Shown: positions 35,089-44,785, counted from the first letter of the stretch. The stretch: 64,000 nucleotides of DNA from Nocardia sp. SYP-A9097 (GCF_009649815.1 NZ_WJIC01000001.1:1-64000), one strand, 5' to 3'. Numbers and translations are program-made. Notes: a model not told the origin generated them from the sequence alone.

Positions 35089-35961
35089 ATGAGTGAGACA
35101 GTCGGTTTCATCGGCCTGGGCAATATGGGCGCACCCATGGCCGAGCGCCTGCTCGAATGGCCGGGCGGGCTGGTGGTTTGCGATATGCGACCGGATGCGT
35201 TGACGCCCTTCACCGAGGGCGGCGCGAAGGCGGCGGCCACGGCGGCCGAGGTCGCGGAACAGTCCGATGTGGTCTCGGTGGTCGTACTCGATGACGCACA
35301 GGTGCGCTCGGTCGTCTCCGGGCCCGACGGCATTCTCCAGACCGCGAAGCCGGGCACCGTCATAGCCGTGCACTCCACCATCGCCGATACCACGGCGATC
35401 GAACTGGCGGCCGAATGTGCCGAGCGCGGAGTCGAATTCGTGGACGCCCCCATCAGCGGCGGCGCACCGGCCGCGCACAAGGGCGCGCTGGCGGTCATGG
35501 TCGGCGGTAGCGAGGCGGCCTTCGATACCGTCCGCGCCCCGTTCGCCAGCTTCGCCTCGCTCATCGTGCACGCGGGCGAGGTCGGTGCGGGCACCCGAAT
35601 GAAGCTGGCGCGCAACCTACTTCACTTCATCTCCTTCACCGCCGCTGCCGAGGCACAGCGCCTGGCCGAGGCCGCCGGACTGGATATCACCGAACTCGGC
35701 AAGGTGGTCCGGCACTCCGACTCGTATACCGGCGGACCCGGGGCGATCATGTTGCGTGACAGCACTTCTCCGGTGGCCGAGGGCGATTTCTGGCTGCCGA
35801 TTCTCACCCATGTCCGCGATCTCGGCGAGAAGGATCTCGCGCTCGCCCTGGACCTGGGCCGCAGGCTCGGCGTCGAACTGCCCCTCGCCGATCAAGCGCT
35901 CGGCGGGCTCGGCGACGGACTCGGGGTAGGACGCGGACCGATCGCAAAGGAGCAGTGGTGA
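35089..35961 (+). CDS. 3-hydroxyisobutyrate dehydrogenase family protein (Rv0770-like)
   Basis: A 290-residue beta-hydroxyacid dehydrogenase. N-terminal Rossmann motif GFIGLGNMGAPMAERL, substrate-binding motif VDAPISGGAPAAHKG and catalytic Lys region GTRMKLARNLLHF are all typical. The ATG at 35089 is selected since AAGGAG at 35077-35082 precedes it; an ATG at 35071 overlaps the ALDH stop. Its stop overlaps the GTG of the next gene by 4 bases. It would oxidise a 3-hydroxy acid, or reduce a semialdehyde, in the same pathway as the ALDH. Confidence 0.88.
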   Translation: MSETVGFIGLGNMGAPMAERLLEWPGGLVVCDMRPDALTPFTEGGAKAAATAAEVAEQSDVVSVVVLDDAQVRSVVSGPDGILQTAKPGTVIAVHSTIADTTAIELAAECAERGVEFVDAPISGGAPAAHKGALAVMVGGSEAAFDTVRAPFASFASLIVHAGEVGAGTRMKLARNLLHFISFTAAAEAQRLAEAAGLDITELGKVVRHSDSYTGGPGAIMLRDSTSPVAEGDFWLPILTHVRDLGEKDLALALDLGRRLGVELPLADQALGGLGDGLGVGRGPIAKEQW

Positions 35962-36320
35962 CCATGACCGATGAACGCCGGCAGCGCGGGTTGAAGAAGA
36001 TGAGCGAGGTGTACGGCTGGGAATTCCAGGACGGTCCGGGCACCCACTTCGGCGTCACGGCCGATCATCTCTTCGCCGATATCTGGTCGCGCCCAGGGCT
36101 TTCCATCCGCGACCGGCGGATGCTGCTGCTGGGCGCGGTCACGGCGCAGGGCCTGTTCGATATCGCCGAGATCCAGGTCGGCGCCGCGTTGCGCAATGAA
36201 GAACTCGACGAGGAGCAGTTGCACGAGATCGCACTGTTCCTGTGTCACTACGTGGGCTGGCCCGCGGGCACGACTCTTGACGGCATTGTGGGTAAAGCCG
36301 TCAAGCAGAACAAGAAGTAA
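35958..36320 (+). CDS. Carboxymuconolactone decarboxylase family protein (Rv0771-like)
   Basis: A 120-residue protein of the CMD/AhpD-like all-alpha fold (LSIRDRRMLLLGAVTAQGL). The AhpD-type CxxC pair is absent, so it is on the decarboxylase side, though a His typical of true gamma-carboxymuconolactone decarboxylase is only partly evident (ALFLCHYVGWPAG). I choose the GTG at 35958 with overlap GTGA, behind AAAGGAG; an ATG at 35964 and a GTG at 35955 are near alternatives. It is the third gene of the ALDH operon. Confidence 0.82.
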   Translation: MTMTDERRQRGLKKMSEVYGWEFQDGPGTHFGVTADHLFADIWSRPGLSIRDRRMLLLGAVTAQGLFDIAEIQVGAALRNEELDEEQLHEIALFLCHYVGWPAGTTLDGIVGKAVKQNKK

Positions 36321-36351
36321 TCCCCTTCCACCAGTTAGGAATTCGAGAACC

Positions 36352-37824
36352 ATGGCCGATACCGCAACCGTCCGACCGCTCCGCTCCGGTGAGGTGACCT
36401 CCTGGGATCTGCAGGCCGATGTGGTCGTCGTCGGATACGGCATTGCCGGGGTGTGCGCCGCCATCGAGGCGGCGAATACCGGAGCCGATGTGCTGGTGCT
36501 GGAACGCACCGGCGGCTGGGGTGGCGCGGCCGCCCTGTCCGGTGGATTCATCTACCTCGGAGGCGGTACGGCCCTGCAGCGCAAGCTCGGCTTCGAGGAC
36601 ACCCCCGAACATATGGAGGCGTTCCTCACCGCCGCCCTCGGCCCCGGCGTGGACAAGGCCAAGATCCACGACTACTGCCAGGGCAGCGTCGAACACTTCG
36701 ACTGGCTGGTCGCCAATGGCGTGCCGTTCAAGGAGGAGTTCTGGGGTGAGCCCGGCTATGAGCCGCCCGCCGACCAGGGCCTGATGTACTCCGGCGGCGA
36801 GAACTCCGCACCGTTCAATGCCACCATTCCGCCGGCCCCGCGCGGACATCTGCCGCAGATGACCGAGAAGAAGCTGGGTGAGAAGGGCGGCGGCTACATG
36901 CTGATGAAGCCGCTCGTCGAACAGGCCGAACAGCTCGGTGTCCGAAAGGAATACGACGTCCGCCTGCAGCGCCTGGTGGTCGACGAGAACGATCGCGTCG
37001 TCGGCGTCGTCGCCAAGCGCTACGGCAAGGAGGTGCTGGTGCGCGCCGAACGCGGCGTGGTGCTCGCCACCGGCAGCTTCGCCTACAACCATCAGATGGT
37101 GGAGCAGTACGCGCCCAAGATCTACGGGCGGCCCGCCGCGACCGTCGAAGAGCATGACGGCATCGGTATCCGGGTGGCACAGGCACTGGGCGCGGATGTG
37201 GCGCATATGGATGCCACCGAGGTCGCGCTGGTCGCGGACCCGCAGGTGGTGGTGCGCGGCATTCTGGTGAACGGGCGCGGCCAGCGGTTCATCACCGAGG
37301 ACACCTATCCGGGGCGGATGGGTCAGGCGGTGCTGCAGGATCAGGAGAACAAGGCGTACCTGATCATCGACGAGCAGGCCATCGAGGCGGCCTTCGAAAC
37401 GATCTCCTCCATGTCCATGCTGCGGATCGCACCGACCTGGGTGGCCGAGACCGTCGAGGAGCTGGAGAGCGATATGGGGCTCCCCGCAGATACTTTGAAG
37501 GCCACCATCGACCTGTACAACAAGCATGCCGAGAACGGCGAAGACCCGTTCCTGCACAAGAAGCCGGAGTGGGTGAAGCCGATCGGCAGCCCGCTGGGCG
37601 CGTACGACCTGCGCGGGTACACCGGCGGATTCACCCTCGGCGGACTGCGCACCGATCTGGATTCGCGGGTGCTGCATGTCTCCGGCGAACCCATCGCGGG
37701 ACTGTACGCGGCGGGCCGGGTGAGCTCGGGTATCTGTGCGGGCGGGTACGCGTCGGGCTGCTCGCTCGGTGACGGCAGCTTCTTCGGACGGCGCGCGGGT
37801 GTATCCGCCGCCAAGGGAAACTGA
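36352..37824 (+). CDS. FAD-dependent dehydrogenase, KstD/fumarate-reductase-like
   Basis: A 490-residue flavoprotein. The FAD-binding motif VVGYGIAGVCAAIEA is at ~26-40 and the C-terminal FAD-contact motif AGGYASGCSLGDGSFFG is the type shared by 3-ketosteroid dehydrogenases and flavocytochrome fumarate reductases. ATG at 36352 gives MADTATVRPLRSG. There is no heme domain and no signal peptide, so it is cytosolic. Given the setting, desaturation of a steroid or acyl substrate is a fair proposal, but the tyrosines of the KstD active site cannot be placed with certainty. Fourth gene of the rightward operon, 31 bases after the previous one. Confidence 0.8.
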   Translation: MADTATVRPLRSGEVTSWDLQADVVVVGYGIAGVCAAIEAANTGADVLVLERTGGWGGAAALSGGFIYLGGGTALQRKLGFEDTPEHMEAFLTAALGPGVDKAKIHDYCQGSVEHFDWLVANGVPFKEEFWGEPGYEPPADQGLMYSGGENSAPFNATIPPAPRGHLPQMTEKKLGEKGGGYMLMKPLVEQAEQLGVRKEYDVRLQRLVVDENDRVVGVVAKRYGKEVLVRAERGVVLATGSFAYNHQMVEQYAPKIYGRPAATVEEHDGIGIRVAQALGADVAHMDATEVALVADPQVVVRGILVNGRGQRFITEDTYPGRMGQAVLQDQENKAYLIIDEQAIEAAFETISSMSMLRIAPTWVAETVEELESDMGLPADTLKATIDLYNKHAENGEDPFLHKKPEWVKPIGSPLGAYDLRGYTGGFTLGGLRTDLDSRVLHVSGEPIAGLYAAGRVSSGICAGGYASGCSLGDGSFFGRRAGVSAAKGN

Positions 37825-37839
37825 GAGGGCTTGCCGCAT

Positions 37840-38700
37840 ATGCGATTCGGAATCGTCCAATTTACCAGCGACCGCGGCATCCGTCCCGCCGTCGCCGCGA
37901 AAGCCGCTGAGGAGCAAGGCTTTCAGTCGTTCTTCGTGCCGGAGCACACGCATATCCCGATCAAGCGGGAGGCGGCGCATCCCGGCACCGGTACCGCCGA
38001 ACTGCCCGATGACCGGTACACCCGGACATTGGATCCGTGGGTGACGCTCGGGACCATCGCTGCGGTCACCTCGAAGATCGAATTGTCCACCGCGGTGGCG
38101 CTGCCCACCGAGAGTGATCCGATCACCCTCGCCAAGACCATCGCGACCCTGGATCATCTCTCCGGTGGCCGCGTGACGCTGGGTGCCGGATTCGGTTGGA
38201 ACACAGACGAACTCAGCGATCACGGGGTGCCAGGCAATAAACGGCGGACGGTGCTGCGCGAGTACATCGAGGCCATGCGGGCGCTGTGGACGCAGGAAGA
38301 AGCCAGCTACTCCGGCGACTTCGTCTCCTTCGGGCCGAGTTGGGCGTGGCCCAAACCGGTGCAGGCGCATGTGCCGCTGCTGATCGGCGCGGGCGGCACC
38401 GAGAAGACCTTCAAATGGATCGCGCGCTCGGGTGACGGGTGGATCACCACACCCACCGAGACCGATGTCTCCGCCGCCACCGCACTGCTCATGAAGTGCT
38501 GGGCCGAGGCCGGGCGCGAGGGTGCGCCGCGCGTGGTGGCGCTGGACTTCAAGCCCGATGCGGACAAGCTGGCACGGTGGGCCGAGGCCGGTGTCACCGA
38601 TGTGCTCTACGGCATGCCGGACAAGCCGGAGGCCGATGTGCTCGCGTATCTGGAGCGGTTGGCGGGCAAACTGGAGCCGCTCGGCCTGGTCCGCTGCTAG
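37840..38700 (+). CDS. LLM-class flavin (F420-type) oxidoreductase
   Basis: A 286-residue luciferase-like monooxygenase-fold protein: MRFGIVQFTSDRG at the start, ATLDHLSGGRVTLGAGFGW in the cofactor region and PVQAHVPLLIGAGG. Actinobacterial members of this subgroup mostly use F420. ATG at 37840 is preferred to TTG at 37831, because GAGAGGG at 37823-37829 is 10 bases from the ATG and only 1 from the TTG. It is the last gene of the rightward operon, 15 bases after the flavoprotein. The substrate is unknown. Confidence 0.85.
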   Translation: MRFGIVQFTSDRGIRPAVAAKAAEEQGFQSFFVPEHTHIPIKREAAHPGTGTAELPDDRYTRTLDPWVTLGTIAAVTSKIELSTAVALPTESDPITLAKTIATLDHLSGGRVTLGAGFGWNTDELSDHGVPGNKRRTVLREYIEAMRALWTQEEASYSGDFVSFGPSWAWPKPVQAHVPLLIGAGGTEKTFKWIARSGDGWITTPTETDVSAATALLMKCWAEAGREGAPRVVALDFKPDADKLARWAEAGVTDVLYGMPDKPEADVLAYLERLAGKLEPLGLVRC

Positions 38701-38771
38701 CGGTTCCGTCCGACTTCTGAAATTAACACTCCCCCAGTACATTTCGTTGCGCCCCGACGAAAGGCCGAGAC

Positions 38772-40037
38772 GTGCGCATTGCCCTGCTGTCCTACCGCAG
38801 CAAAACCCACTGCGGAGGCCAAGGGGTGTATGTCCGCTACCTCAGCCGGGGACTGGCGGAACTGGGACATGAGGTCGAGGTGTTCTCCGGGCAGCCGTAC
38901 CCGGAACACCTGGATCCTCGGGTGCGGCTCACCGAGGTACCGAGCCTGGACCTGTACCGGGACGAAGATCCTTTCCGCACACCGGGATTGCGTGAGATCC
39001 GGGACGGGATCGACGTGCTGGAAGTCGCGACCATGTGGACGGCGGGATTCCCGGAACCACGGACATTCAGCATGCGGGTCGCCCGCATGCTGGAAGCGCG
39101 GGCGGCGGAATTCGATGTGGTGCACGACAATCAATGCCTCGGCTACGGATTGCTGGAAATCGCCCGGCGCCTGCCGCTGGTGGCGACCATCCACCATCCG
39201 ATCACCCGGGATCGGGAAGTCGATCTCGCGGCGGCGAACTGGCGGCGAAAACCATTCCTGCGCAGGTGGTATGGGTTCCTGGGGATGCAGCAGAAGGTCG
39301 CACGGCAGCTCCCGGAGCTGATCACCGTATCGTCCTCGTCGGCGACGGACATCGTCAGCGACTTCGGCGTGAAAGCCGAGCAGATCCGCACCGTGCCACT
39401 CGGCGTCGACACCGGACTGTTCCGGCCGCGCGACGAACCTCGCGTGCGCGGCCGCATCGTCGCCGTGGCCAGCGCCGACAAACCATTGAAGGGCATCGCG
39501 CATCTGCTGAATGCTGTTGCTCGGCTGCGGGTTACGCATGACCTGGAACTGCGCCTGGTCGCCAAGCTGGAGCCGGAAGGCCCTACCGAGAAGCTGATCG
39601 CCGAACTCGGCATCGCGGATATCGTCACCGCTGTCAGCGGACTCGATGACGACGAACTCGCACGGGTGCTGGCCTCCGCGGAGATCGCCTGTATACCCTC
39701 ACTGTACGAAGGGTTTTCGCTGCCCGCCGTCGAAGCGATGGCCAGTGGCACACCCCTGGTCGCCAGTCGCGCCGGAGCGCTGCCCGAGGTGGTCGGCGAC
39801 TGCGCGGAACTGGTCGAGCCCGGCAATGTGGCGGAACTGACCCGAGTATTGGGCGAACTGCTCGACTCCCCGCAACGGCTGCGCGATATGGGTGCGGCGG
39901 GGCGGGCGCGGGCGCTCACCGTCTTCAGCTGGGAAGCCGTTGCCGCACAAACGGTCTCCATCTACGAACAAACCATAACCCGGCACGGCTCCCGTCCGGT
40001 CATCACCCCGATCCGCCAGGAGGCGCACACATGCTGA
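38772..40037 (+). CDS. Glycosyltransferase, GT4 family
   Basis: A 421-residue GT-B glycosyltransferase. The N-terminal acceptor domain starts RIALLSYRSKTHCGGQGVYV (Gly-rich loop GGQGVYVR), and the C-terminal donor domain has the EX7E-type motif SLYEGFSLPAVEAMASG. Retaining GT4 enzymes use UDP- or GDP-sugars. Start is GTG at 38772. Its last codons overlap the next gene by 7 bases (ATGCTGA), so the methyltransferase is coupled. No transport or polymerase genes adjoin. It may build a methylated glycan or glycolipid, but the product is not known. Confidence 0.9.
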   Translation: MRIALLSYRSKTHCGGQGVYVRYLSRGLAELGHEVEVFSGQPYPEHLDPRVRLTEVPSLDLYRDEDPFRTPGLREIRDGIDVLEVATMWTAGFPEPRTFSMRVARMLEARAAEFDVVHDNQCLGYGLLEIARRLPLVATIHHPITRDREVDLAAANWRRKPFLRRWYGFLGMQQKVARQLPELITVSSSSATDIVSDFGVKAEQIRTVPLGVDTGLFRPRDEPRVRGRIVAVASADKPLKGIAHLLNAVARLRVTHDLELRLVAKLEPEGPTEKLIAELGIADIVTAVSGLDDDELARVLASAEIACIPSLYEGFSLPAVEAMASGTPLVASRAGALPEVVGDCAELVEPGNVAELTRVLGELLDSPQRLRDMGAAGRARALTVFSWEAVAAQTVSIYEQTITRHGSRPVITPIRQEAHTC

Positions 40038-40762
40038 CCGTCGACTTCGACCGCCTGGGCATCGGCCCGGGCACCCGCGTCATCGATGTGGGGTGCGGGG
40101 CCGGACGGCATTCCTTCGAGGCATATCGACGCGGCGCGGATATCGTCGCCTTCGACCAGAACGGCAGCGACCTCGCCGATGTGGATGTCATGTTCAAGGC
40201 CATGGCGGAGGCGGGCGAGGCACCCGAGTACGCCAAGGCCGAGACGGTACGCGGCGACGCCCTCGACCTGCCGTACGGGGACGGCGAATTCGATGTGGTG
40301 ATCGCCTCGGAGATCCTGGAACACATTCCACAGGACGACGCGGCCATCGCCGAACTGGCGCGAGTCGTCAAACCCGGTGGCGCACTGGCGGTTACGGTGC
40401 CGCGCTGGCTGCCCGAACGCATCTGCTGGGCACTGTCCGACGAATACCACGCCAATGAGGGCGGACATGTTCGCATCTATCGGGCCGACGAACTGCGCGA
40501 CAAGGTCACGGCGCGGGGTTTGAGATTTATCCACAGGGCACACGCACATGCGCTGCACTCGCCGTATTGGTGGTTGAAGTGCGCGGTCGGGGTCGGCAAC
40601 GAGAAGCATCCGGCGGTGTCGGCGTATCACCGAATGCTGGTGTGGGACATGATGTCCGCACCGCAACTGACCCGCGCGACGGAGCGGTTCCTGGACCCGA
40701 TCATCGGGAAGAGCGTGGCACTGTACTTCGCCAAACCGGCGGTCCGCAGTGCCCACCGCTGA
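40031..40762 (+). CDS. Class I SAM-dependent methyltransferase
   Basis: A 243-residue methyltransferase of the Methyltransf_11 type. SAM-binding motif I is VIDVGCGAGRHSFEA (~17-31), motif II is FDVVIASEILEHIP and LARVVKPGGALAVTVP follows. No membrane segment. The ATG at 40031 lies inside the end of the glycosyltransferase gene and its end overlaps the next gene by 14 bases, so three genes form a tight unit. The acceptor could be the sugar added by the glycosyltransferase; this is inference. Confidence 0.9.
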   Translation: MLTVDFDRLGIGPGTRVIDVGCGAGRHSFEAYRRGADIVAFDQNGSDLADVDVMFKAMAEAGEAPEYAKAETVRGDALDLPYGDGEFDVVIASEILEHIPQDDAAIAELARVVKPGGALAVTVPRWLPERICWALSDEYHANEGGHVRIYRADELRDKVTARGLRFIHRAHAHALHSPYWWLKCAVGVGNEKHPAVSAYHRMLVWDMMSAPQLTRATERFLDPIIGKSVALYFAKPAVRSAHR

Positions 40763-41831
40763 GCTACCTGCGGTACCGGGGGTACTGTCGGCCCGCGACT
40801 GTCGGCTGACGGCCGAAACCATCGCGGCGACACAGGAATCCGATGGTGCGCTGCCATGGTTCACCGGCGGGCACACCGACCCGTGGGATCACATCGAGAA
40901 CGCCATGGCGTTGACGGTCGGCGGACTGTGGGATCAGGCGCGCGATGCCTACCGCTGGTCGGCGAAGACTCAGCGGAGTGACGGGTCCTGGCCCATGCAG
41001 TTCCGTGCCGGGGTCATCGAGAACGCGGACAGCGATACCAACTTCTGCGCGTACATCGCGACGGGGATGCTGCACTTCCTCACCAGCACAGGCGATTCCG
41101 AGTTCGCCCGGGAGATGTGGCCGACAGTTCGCGCCGCCACGGACTTCGTACTCTCCCTGCAACAGGGGCGATTCGGCGAGATCCACTGGTCGCTCGGCGC
41201 GGAGGGCTCTTCGGGCGAGGCACTGCTCACCGGCTGCTCCAGCATTTTCCACAGCCTGCGGTGTGCGCTGGCGCTGGCGGAGCAGATGGATGACCCGCAA
41301 CCCTCCTGGGAGGTTGCGGCGCTGCGACTCGGTCATGCGCTGCGCGATCACCCGGAAGCGTTTCTGGACAAGAGCCGCTACTCGATGGACTGGTACTACC
41401 CGATCCTCGGTGGTGCGATCCGGGGGCGCCGGGGCTACGACCGGATCACCTCCCGCTGGCCGGATTTCGTGATCCCGACCCTCGGCATCCGGTGTGTCTC
41501 CGATCAGCCCTGGGTGACCGGCGCGGAGACCTGCGAACTGGTGCTCGCGCTGGATGCTCTCGGGGACCAGCGGCGGGCGCGTCAGCTGTTCATCAATATG
41601 CAGCATCTTCGGGATCCGGATGGGTCGTATTGGACCGGGCTGGTATTCACCGATGGCAAGCGGTGGCCCGAAGAGCGGACCACCTGGACTGGGGGTGCCA
41701 TGCTTCTTGCGGCTGATGCTCTCAGTCGGAGTACGCCGGGGAATGGCATCTTCCGCGATCTTCTCCCTGGTGTTCGGAATAGCGGCTGCTGCTGTGAGTG
41801 TGCTGCGGGCTTGTATCCGGGGCCTTCGTAG
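40749..41831 (+). CDS. Alpha/alpha-toroid (prenyltransferase-like) protein with repeat-derived end
   Basis: A 360-residue protein that would usually be annotated as prenyltransferase because of its alpha/alpha-barrel pattern (AATQESDGALPWF, KTQRSDGSWPMQF, repeated Gly-Ser-Trp turns), but the zinc ligands of protein prenyltransferases and the DxDD motif of cyclases are not seen. It could equally be a six-hairpin sugar-acting enzyme, which would fit its coupling to a glycosyltransferase and a methyltransferase. Start GTG 40749. The last ~7 codons, LYPGPS and the stop, lie inside the 610-bp inverted repeat, and the Cys-rich NSGCCCECAAG before it looks unlike a natural end. Confidence 0.7.
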   Translation: MPTAELPAVPGVLSARDCRLTAETIAATQESDGALPWFTGGHTDPWDHIENAMALTVGGLWDQARDAYRWSAKTQRSDGSWPMQFRAGVIENADSDTNFCAYIATGMLHFLTSTGDSEFAREMWPTVRAATDFVLSLQQGRFGEIHWSLGAEGSSGEALLTGCSSIFHSLRCALALAEQMDDPQPSWEVAALRLGHALRDHPEAFLDKSRYSMDWYYPILGGAIRGRRGYDRITSRWPDFVIPTLGIRCVSDQPWVTGAETCELVLALDALGDQRRARQLFINMQHLRDPDGSYWTGLVFTDGKRWPEERTTWTGGAMLLAADALSRSTPGNGIFRDLLPGVRNSGCCCECAAGLYPGPS

Positions 41832-42421
41832 CAGGCTCGGGCGGACTACCTTCGGTTCCAGCGGGGTTCGGAGGATGGCCACGATTTTTCGGAGTGGGAA
41901 CCTCATGTGCCGTACCCGGCTTTAGGTCCCCCAGTTGGGTGCCGCGCTCTCACGTTCCAGCCTGGTCGGCTGGCCGTGGGAACCTTCAGAACCACAACGA
42001 CAAAAAGCAAAAGACGAAAAGACAACACGGACAGAACCAAGACCAAAGACGCCAGGACAAGAAGAACCACCGACCCGAAGTGGACAATACGGGCAAGGTG
42101 AAGGGTCTCGGAGGGGCGGCGCACACCCTTATCGACTCATCACACCCCGCGTAGTACCCGCACACCCCGTACACGGGGTGTGCTGATTAGGCACGGGGTG
42201 TGATGACCTCAAGGATGGGGGGTTTGGGGGTTTTGTCTTTGCTCGAGATCGGTACCACGGCCAGCCAGCCAGGCTGGGGCGCGAGTATTCGCGCCAAAAA
42301 AGGGGGGCGAAAGTCGGGTACGGCAGGCGAAGTAACCACTCCGAATAATCGTGGCCATCTTCCGAACCCCGCTGGAACGTTATGTCCCGCAGGGTATTCA
42401 GCTACGAAGGCCCCGGGTACA
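41812..42421. repeat. 610-bp inverted-repeat element (two ~170-bp arms)
   Basis: Matching segments of opposite orientation share one centre near 42116: 41817-41832 with 42401-42416 (16/16), 41855-41897 with 42336-42378 (41/43) and 41957-41979 with 42255-42277 (21/23). The arms flank ~270 bases that are A-rich on the plus strand (41986-42100) and contain a second, off-centre palindrome. No open frame with a plausible product was seen in 41832-42449. The left arm supplies the end of the toroid gene and the right arm ends 29 bases before the HNH gene stop. It may be two copies of a mobile or REP-type unit. Confidence 0.75.
42138..42205. repeat. Nested ACACCCCG palindromes inside the inverted repeat
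   Basis: Outer arms CATCACACCCCG (42138-42149) and CGGGGTGTGATG (42194-42205) enclose inner arms GCACACCCCGT (42160-42170) and ACGGGGTGTGC (42173-42183) separated by AC. Both have the same centre, 42171.5. The structure could form a double hairpin in RNA or a cruciform in DNA. Confidence 0.8.
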
Positions 42422-42449
42422 TGCCGGGTCCAGGGCCGAGCAATACCGT

Positions 42450-43964
42450 CTAGAACGGCGCCTGCTCCCCATAGTCGGGAACGACCGGGGCACTCACTCG
42501 CACGGGCTTCCGCCGCCGTTGCGAAGGCGCGCAGTAGACATGCACCAGCTCGGTGAGCTCATTGACCGCACGCCCGGGATTGATCAGTGGCTCAACGGGT
42601 TCGGGGTCAGGCACCCCGCCCGCGGTGACCGGCGGCACCGGGATACGAGGGAAGAGAAACTTCGCACCTTCGGGGGAAGTCGTGATGGATCCACCCGTGG
42701 GCGAGCGCCATTCCACACGGCGATCCCCGTGGTGGACCACCTTCCAACCGTTCGCCCCATTGTCGGCGAGGGTCTTGAGCCGGTGATGTCGGCGGCATCG
42801 GCATCCGAGATTGGATTCCGTAGTGCGACCGCCATTTTCGGGGTCACCGTGATCGAAGCGGTCCTGATGGTCGAGGTCGGTGGCCATTGCGGGGACGGTG
42901 CATCCGGGTGCACGGCACACTCCGTCGAGTGCGCGCACCCGCCCGGCCAGCCGGGCGCCCGGCCGGTACCGCGTCTCCGCCTCGGTTCCAGCGTCGCTGC
43001 CCTTTTCGGCGGTGTTCCGGCCGGTGGCCGTTGCACGCACACGGTCGATTCCGTCGACCTCGGCGGGAATGACATCGAAGTTGGCGCAACGGGCGATCTG
43101 GCGAGCCAGTTCGGGGTCGATCGCGCCGAAGGCCGCGAGGAGGGCGGGGTTGTCCTGGAGTCCGGCGAGGGTTTCCGCCGAGACACCAACCTGGACAAGG
43201 GCTTTGCGAGCCGGAGCGGGCGGCTCGTCACCAGCGCGCGGACAGGTGTCGCGGCCGCACTGGCAGGCGAGGCGGCCGGAGCCGTCGGCGAGGGCGATAA
43301 GGGCGTCGGCACGGCGCTGGTTGGTATCGCGCGGGTCGTTGGTGCAGCACTGGGTGTTCGCCATTTCGCGCAGGCGCTCGTAGAGGGTTTGTGCGCCTTT
43401 GGCCGGGAGAACGCCGTCGAGAATCGCGGTGCCGTCATCAGCGGCCTGCACATTCACGTAGCGGTCGGCCTCGGCGGCCTTGCGGCGCGTGGTTTGACCG
43501 GCCGGGTCGAGCTCGAGCAGCCAGCGGCGCAGGGTGCGCTTCACCCGGCGCGGTTCGGCGTTCTCGGCGTAGTCCGCGATACGCGGTTCGACAAGGGCGA
43601 CAAGCTCATCCGAAGCATTGTTGAGTACTTCGTGAATGGCACGAGCACGCATCAGATCGATGCGACCGTCGGCAAACGCTTCCCGCGTATTCGGCAGCCG
43701 AGCCTCGAGCGACAGCCCGAGCGCGATCACCCCGTCCGCATGCCGCTGCGAAACCTTCAGCGCCACACCGATCTCCGTAGCGGCGTCCTCCCCCGCGTAC
43801 ACGGCACGCACCCCGAGCTCGAGCTGCTGCGCCCGCCGCAACCGATACAGCTGCGTCATCAGCGCGGCTTCCTCAGCCTGGTTCGCAGCAATCACCGAGT
43901 GCACCGCCGCGAGTCGCTCCACCAGCTCATAGCTGGTAAGCTCCTCAACAGCGATTTCGCTCAT
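42450..43964 (-). CDS. DUF222 and HNH endonuclease protein (13E12-repeat family)
   Basis: A 504-residue protein. The N-terminal ~250 residues are DUF222 (SYELVERLAAVHSVIAAN, VAL..QRHADGVIALG), and the C-terminal part has an HNH nuclease module: CRAPGC, DLDHQDRFDHG, then NLGCRCRRHHRLKT (about residues 350-400), with the metal-binding Cys and His pairs intact. In M. tuberculosis such proteins are encoded by the REP13E12 repeats; many copies occur in Nocardia and Rhodococcus and their cellular role is unknown. Start ATG at 43964. The adjacent inverted-repeat element may belong to it. Confidence 0.88.
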   Translation of the reverse strand: MSEIAVEELTSYELVERLAAVHSVIAANQAEEAALMTQLYRLRRAQQLELGVRAVYAGEDAATEIGVALKVSQRHADGVIALGLSLEARLPNTREAFADGRIDLMRARAIHEVLNNASDELVALVEPRIADYAENAEPRRVKRTLRRWLLELDPAGQTTRRKAAEADRYVNVQAADDGTAILDGVLPAKGAQTLYERLREMANTQCCTNDPRDTNQRRADALIALADGSGRLACQCGRDTCPRAGDEPPAPARKALVQVGVSAETLAGLQDNPALLAAFGAIDPELARQIARCANFDVIPAEVDGIDRVRATATGRNTAEKGSDAGTEAETRYRPGARLAGRVRALDGVCRAPGCTVPAMATDLDHQDRFDHGDPENGGRTTESNLGCRCRRHHRLKTLADNGANGWKVVHHGDRRVEWRSPTGGSITTSPEGAKFLFPRIPVPPVTAGGVPDPEPVEPLINPGRAVNELTELVHVYCAPSQRRRKPVRVSAPVVPDYGEQAPF

Positions 43965-44051
43965 GCATTCGATTCCATTCGCCCCGCCAGAGACACGCGA
44001 TCACCCCAGCAGAGACACGCCGCGTAAACTCTTGGCAATCAACAAGTTTCG

Positions 44052-44741
<690 letters not shown>

Positions 44742-44785
44742 TTACGTATCGGCGAGTTGCCCGGAGAGCTGGCCCATAGTAGCAT

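Noticed and set aside
36301..38742. Very long open frame (813 codons) on the minus strand
   Set aside because: It is antisense to the KstD-like and LLM genes, which have clear motifs and ribosome sites. Long antisense frames are expected in high-GC DNA; the protein is His/Arg-rich without a domain.
42450..43964. Restriction or homing endonuclease system
   Set aside because: The DUF222-HNH type is a widespread repeat-associated family without a known methylase partner; the methyltransferase at 44052 is of a small-molecule type.
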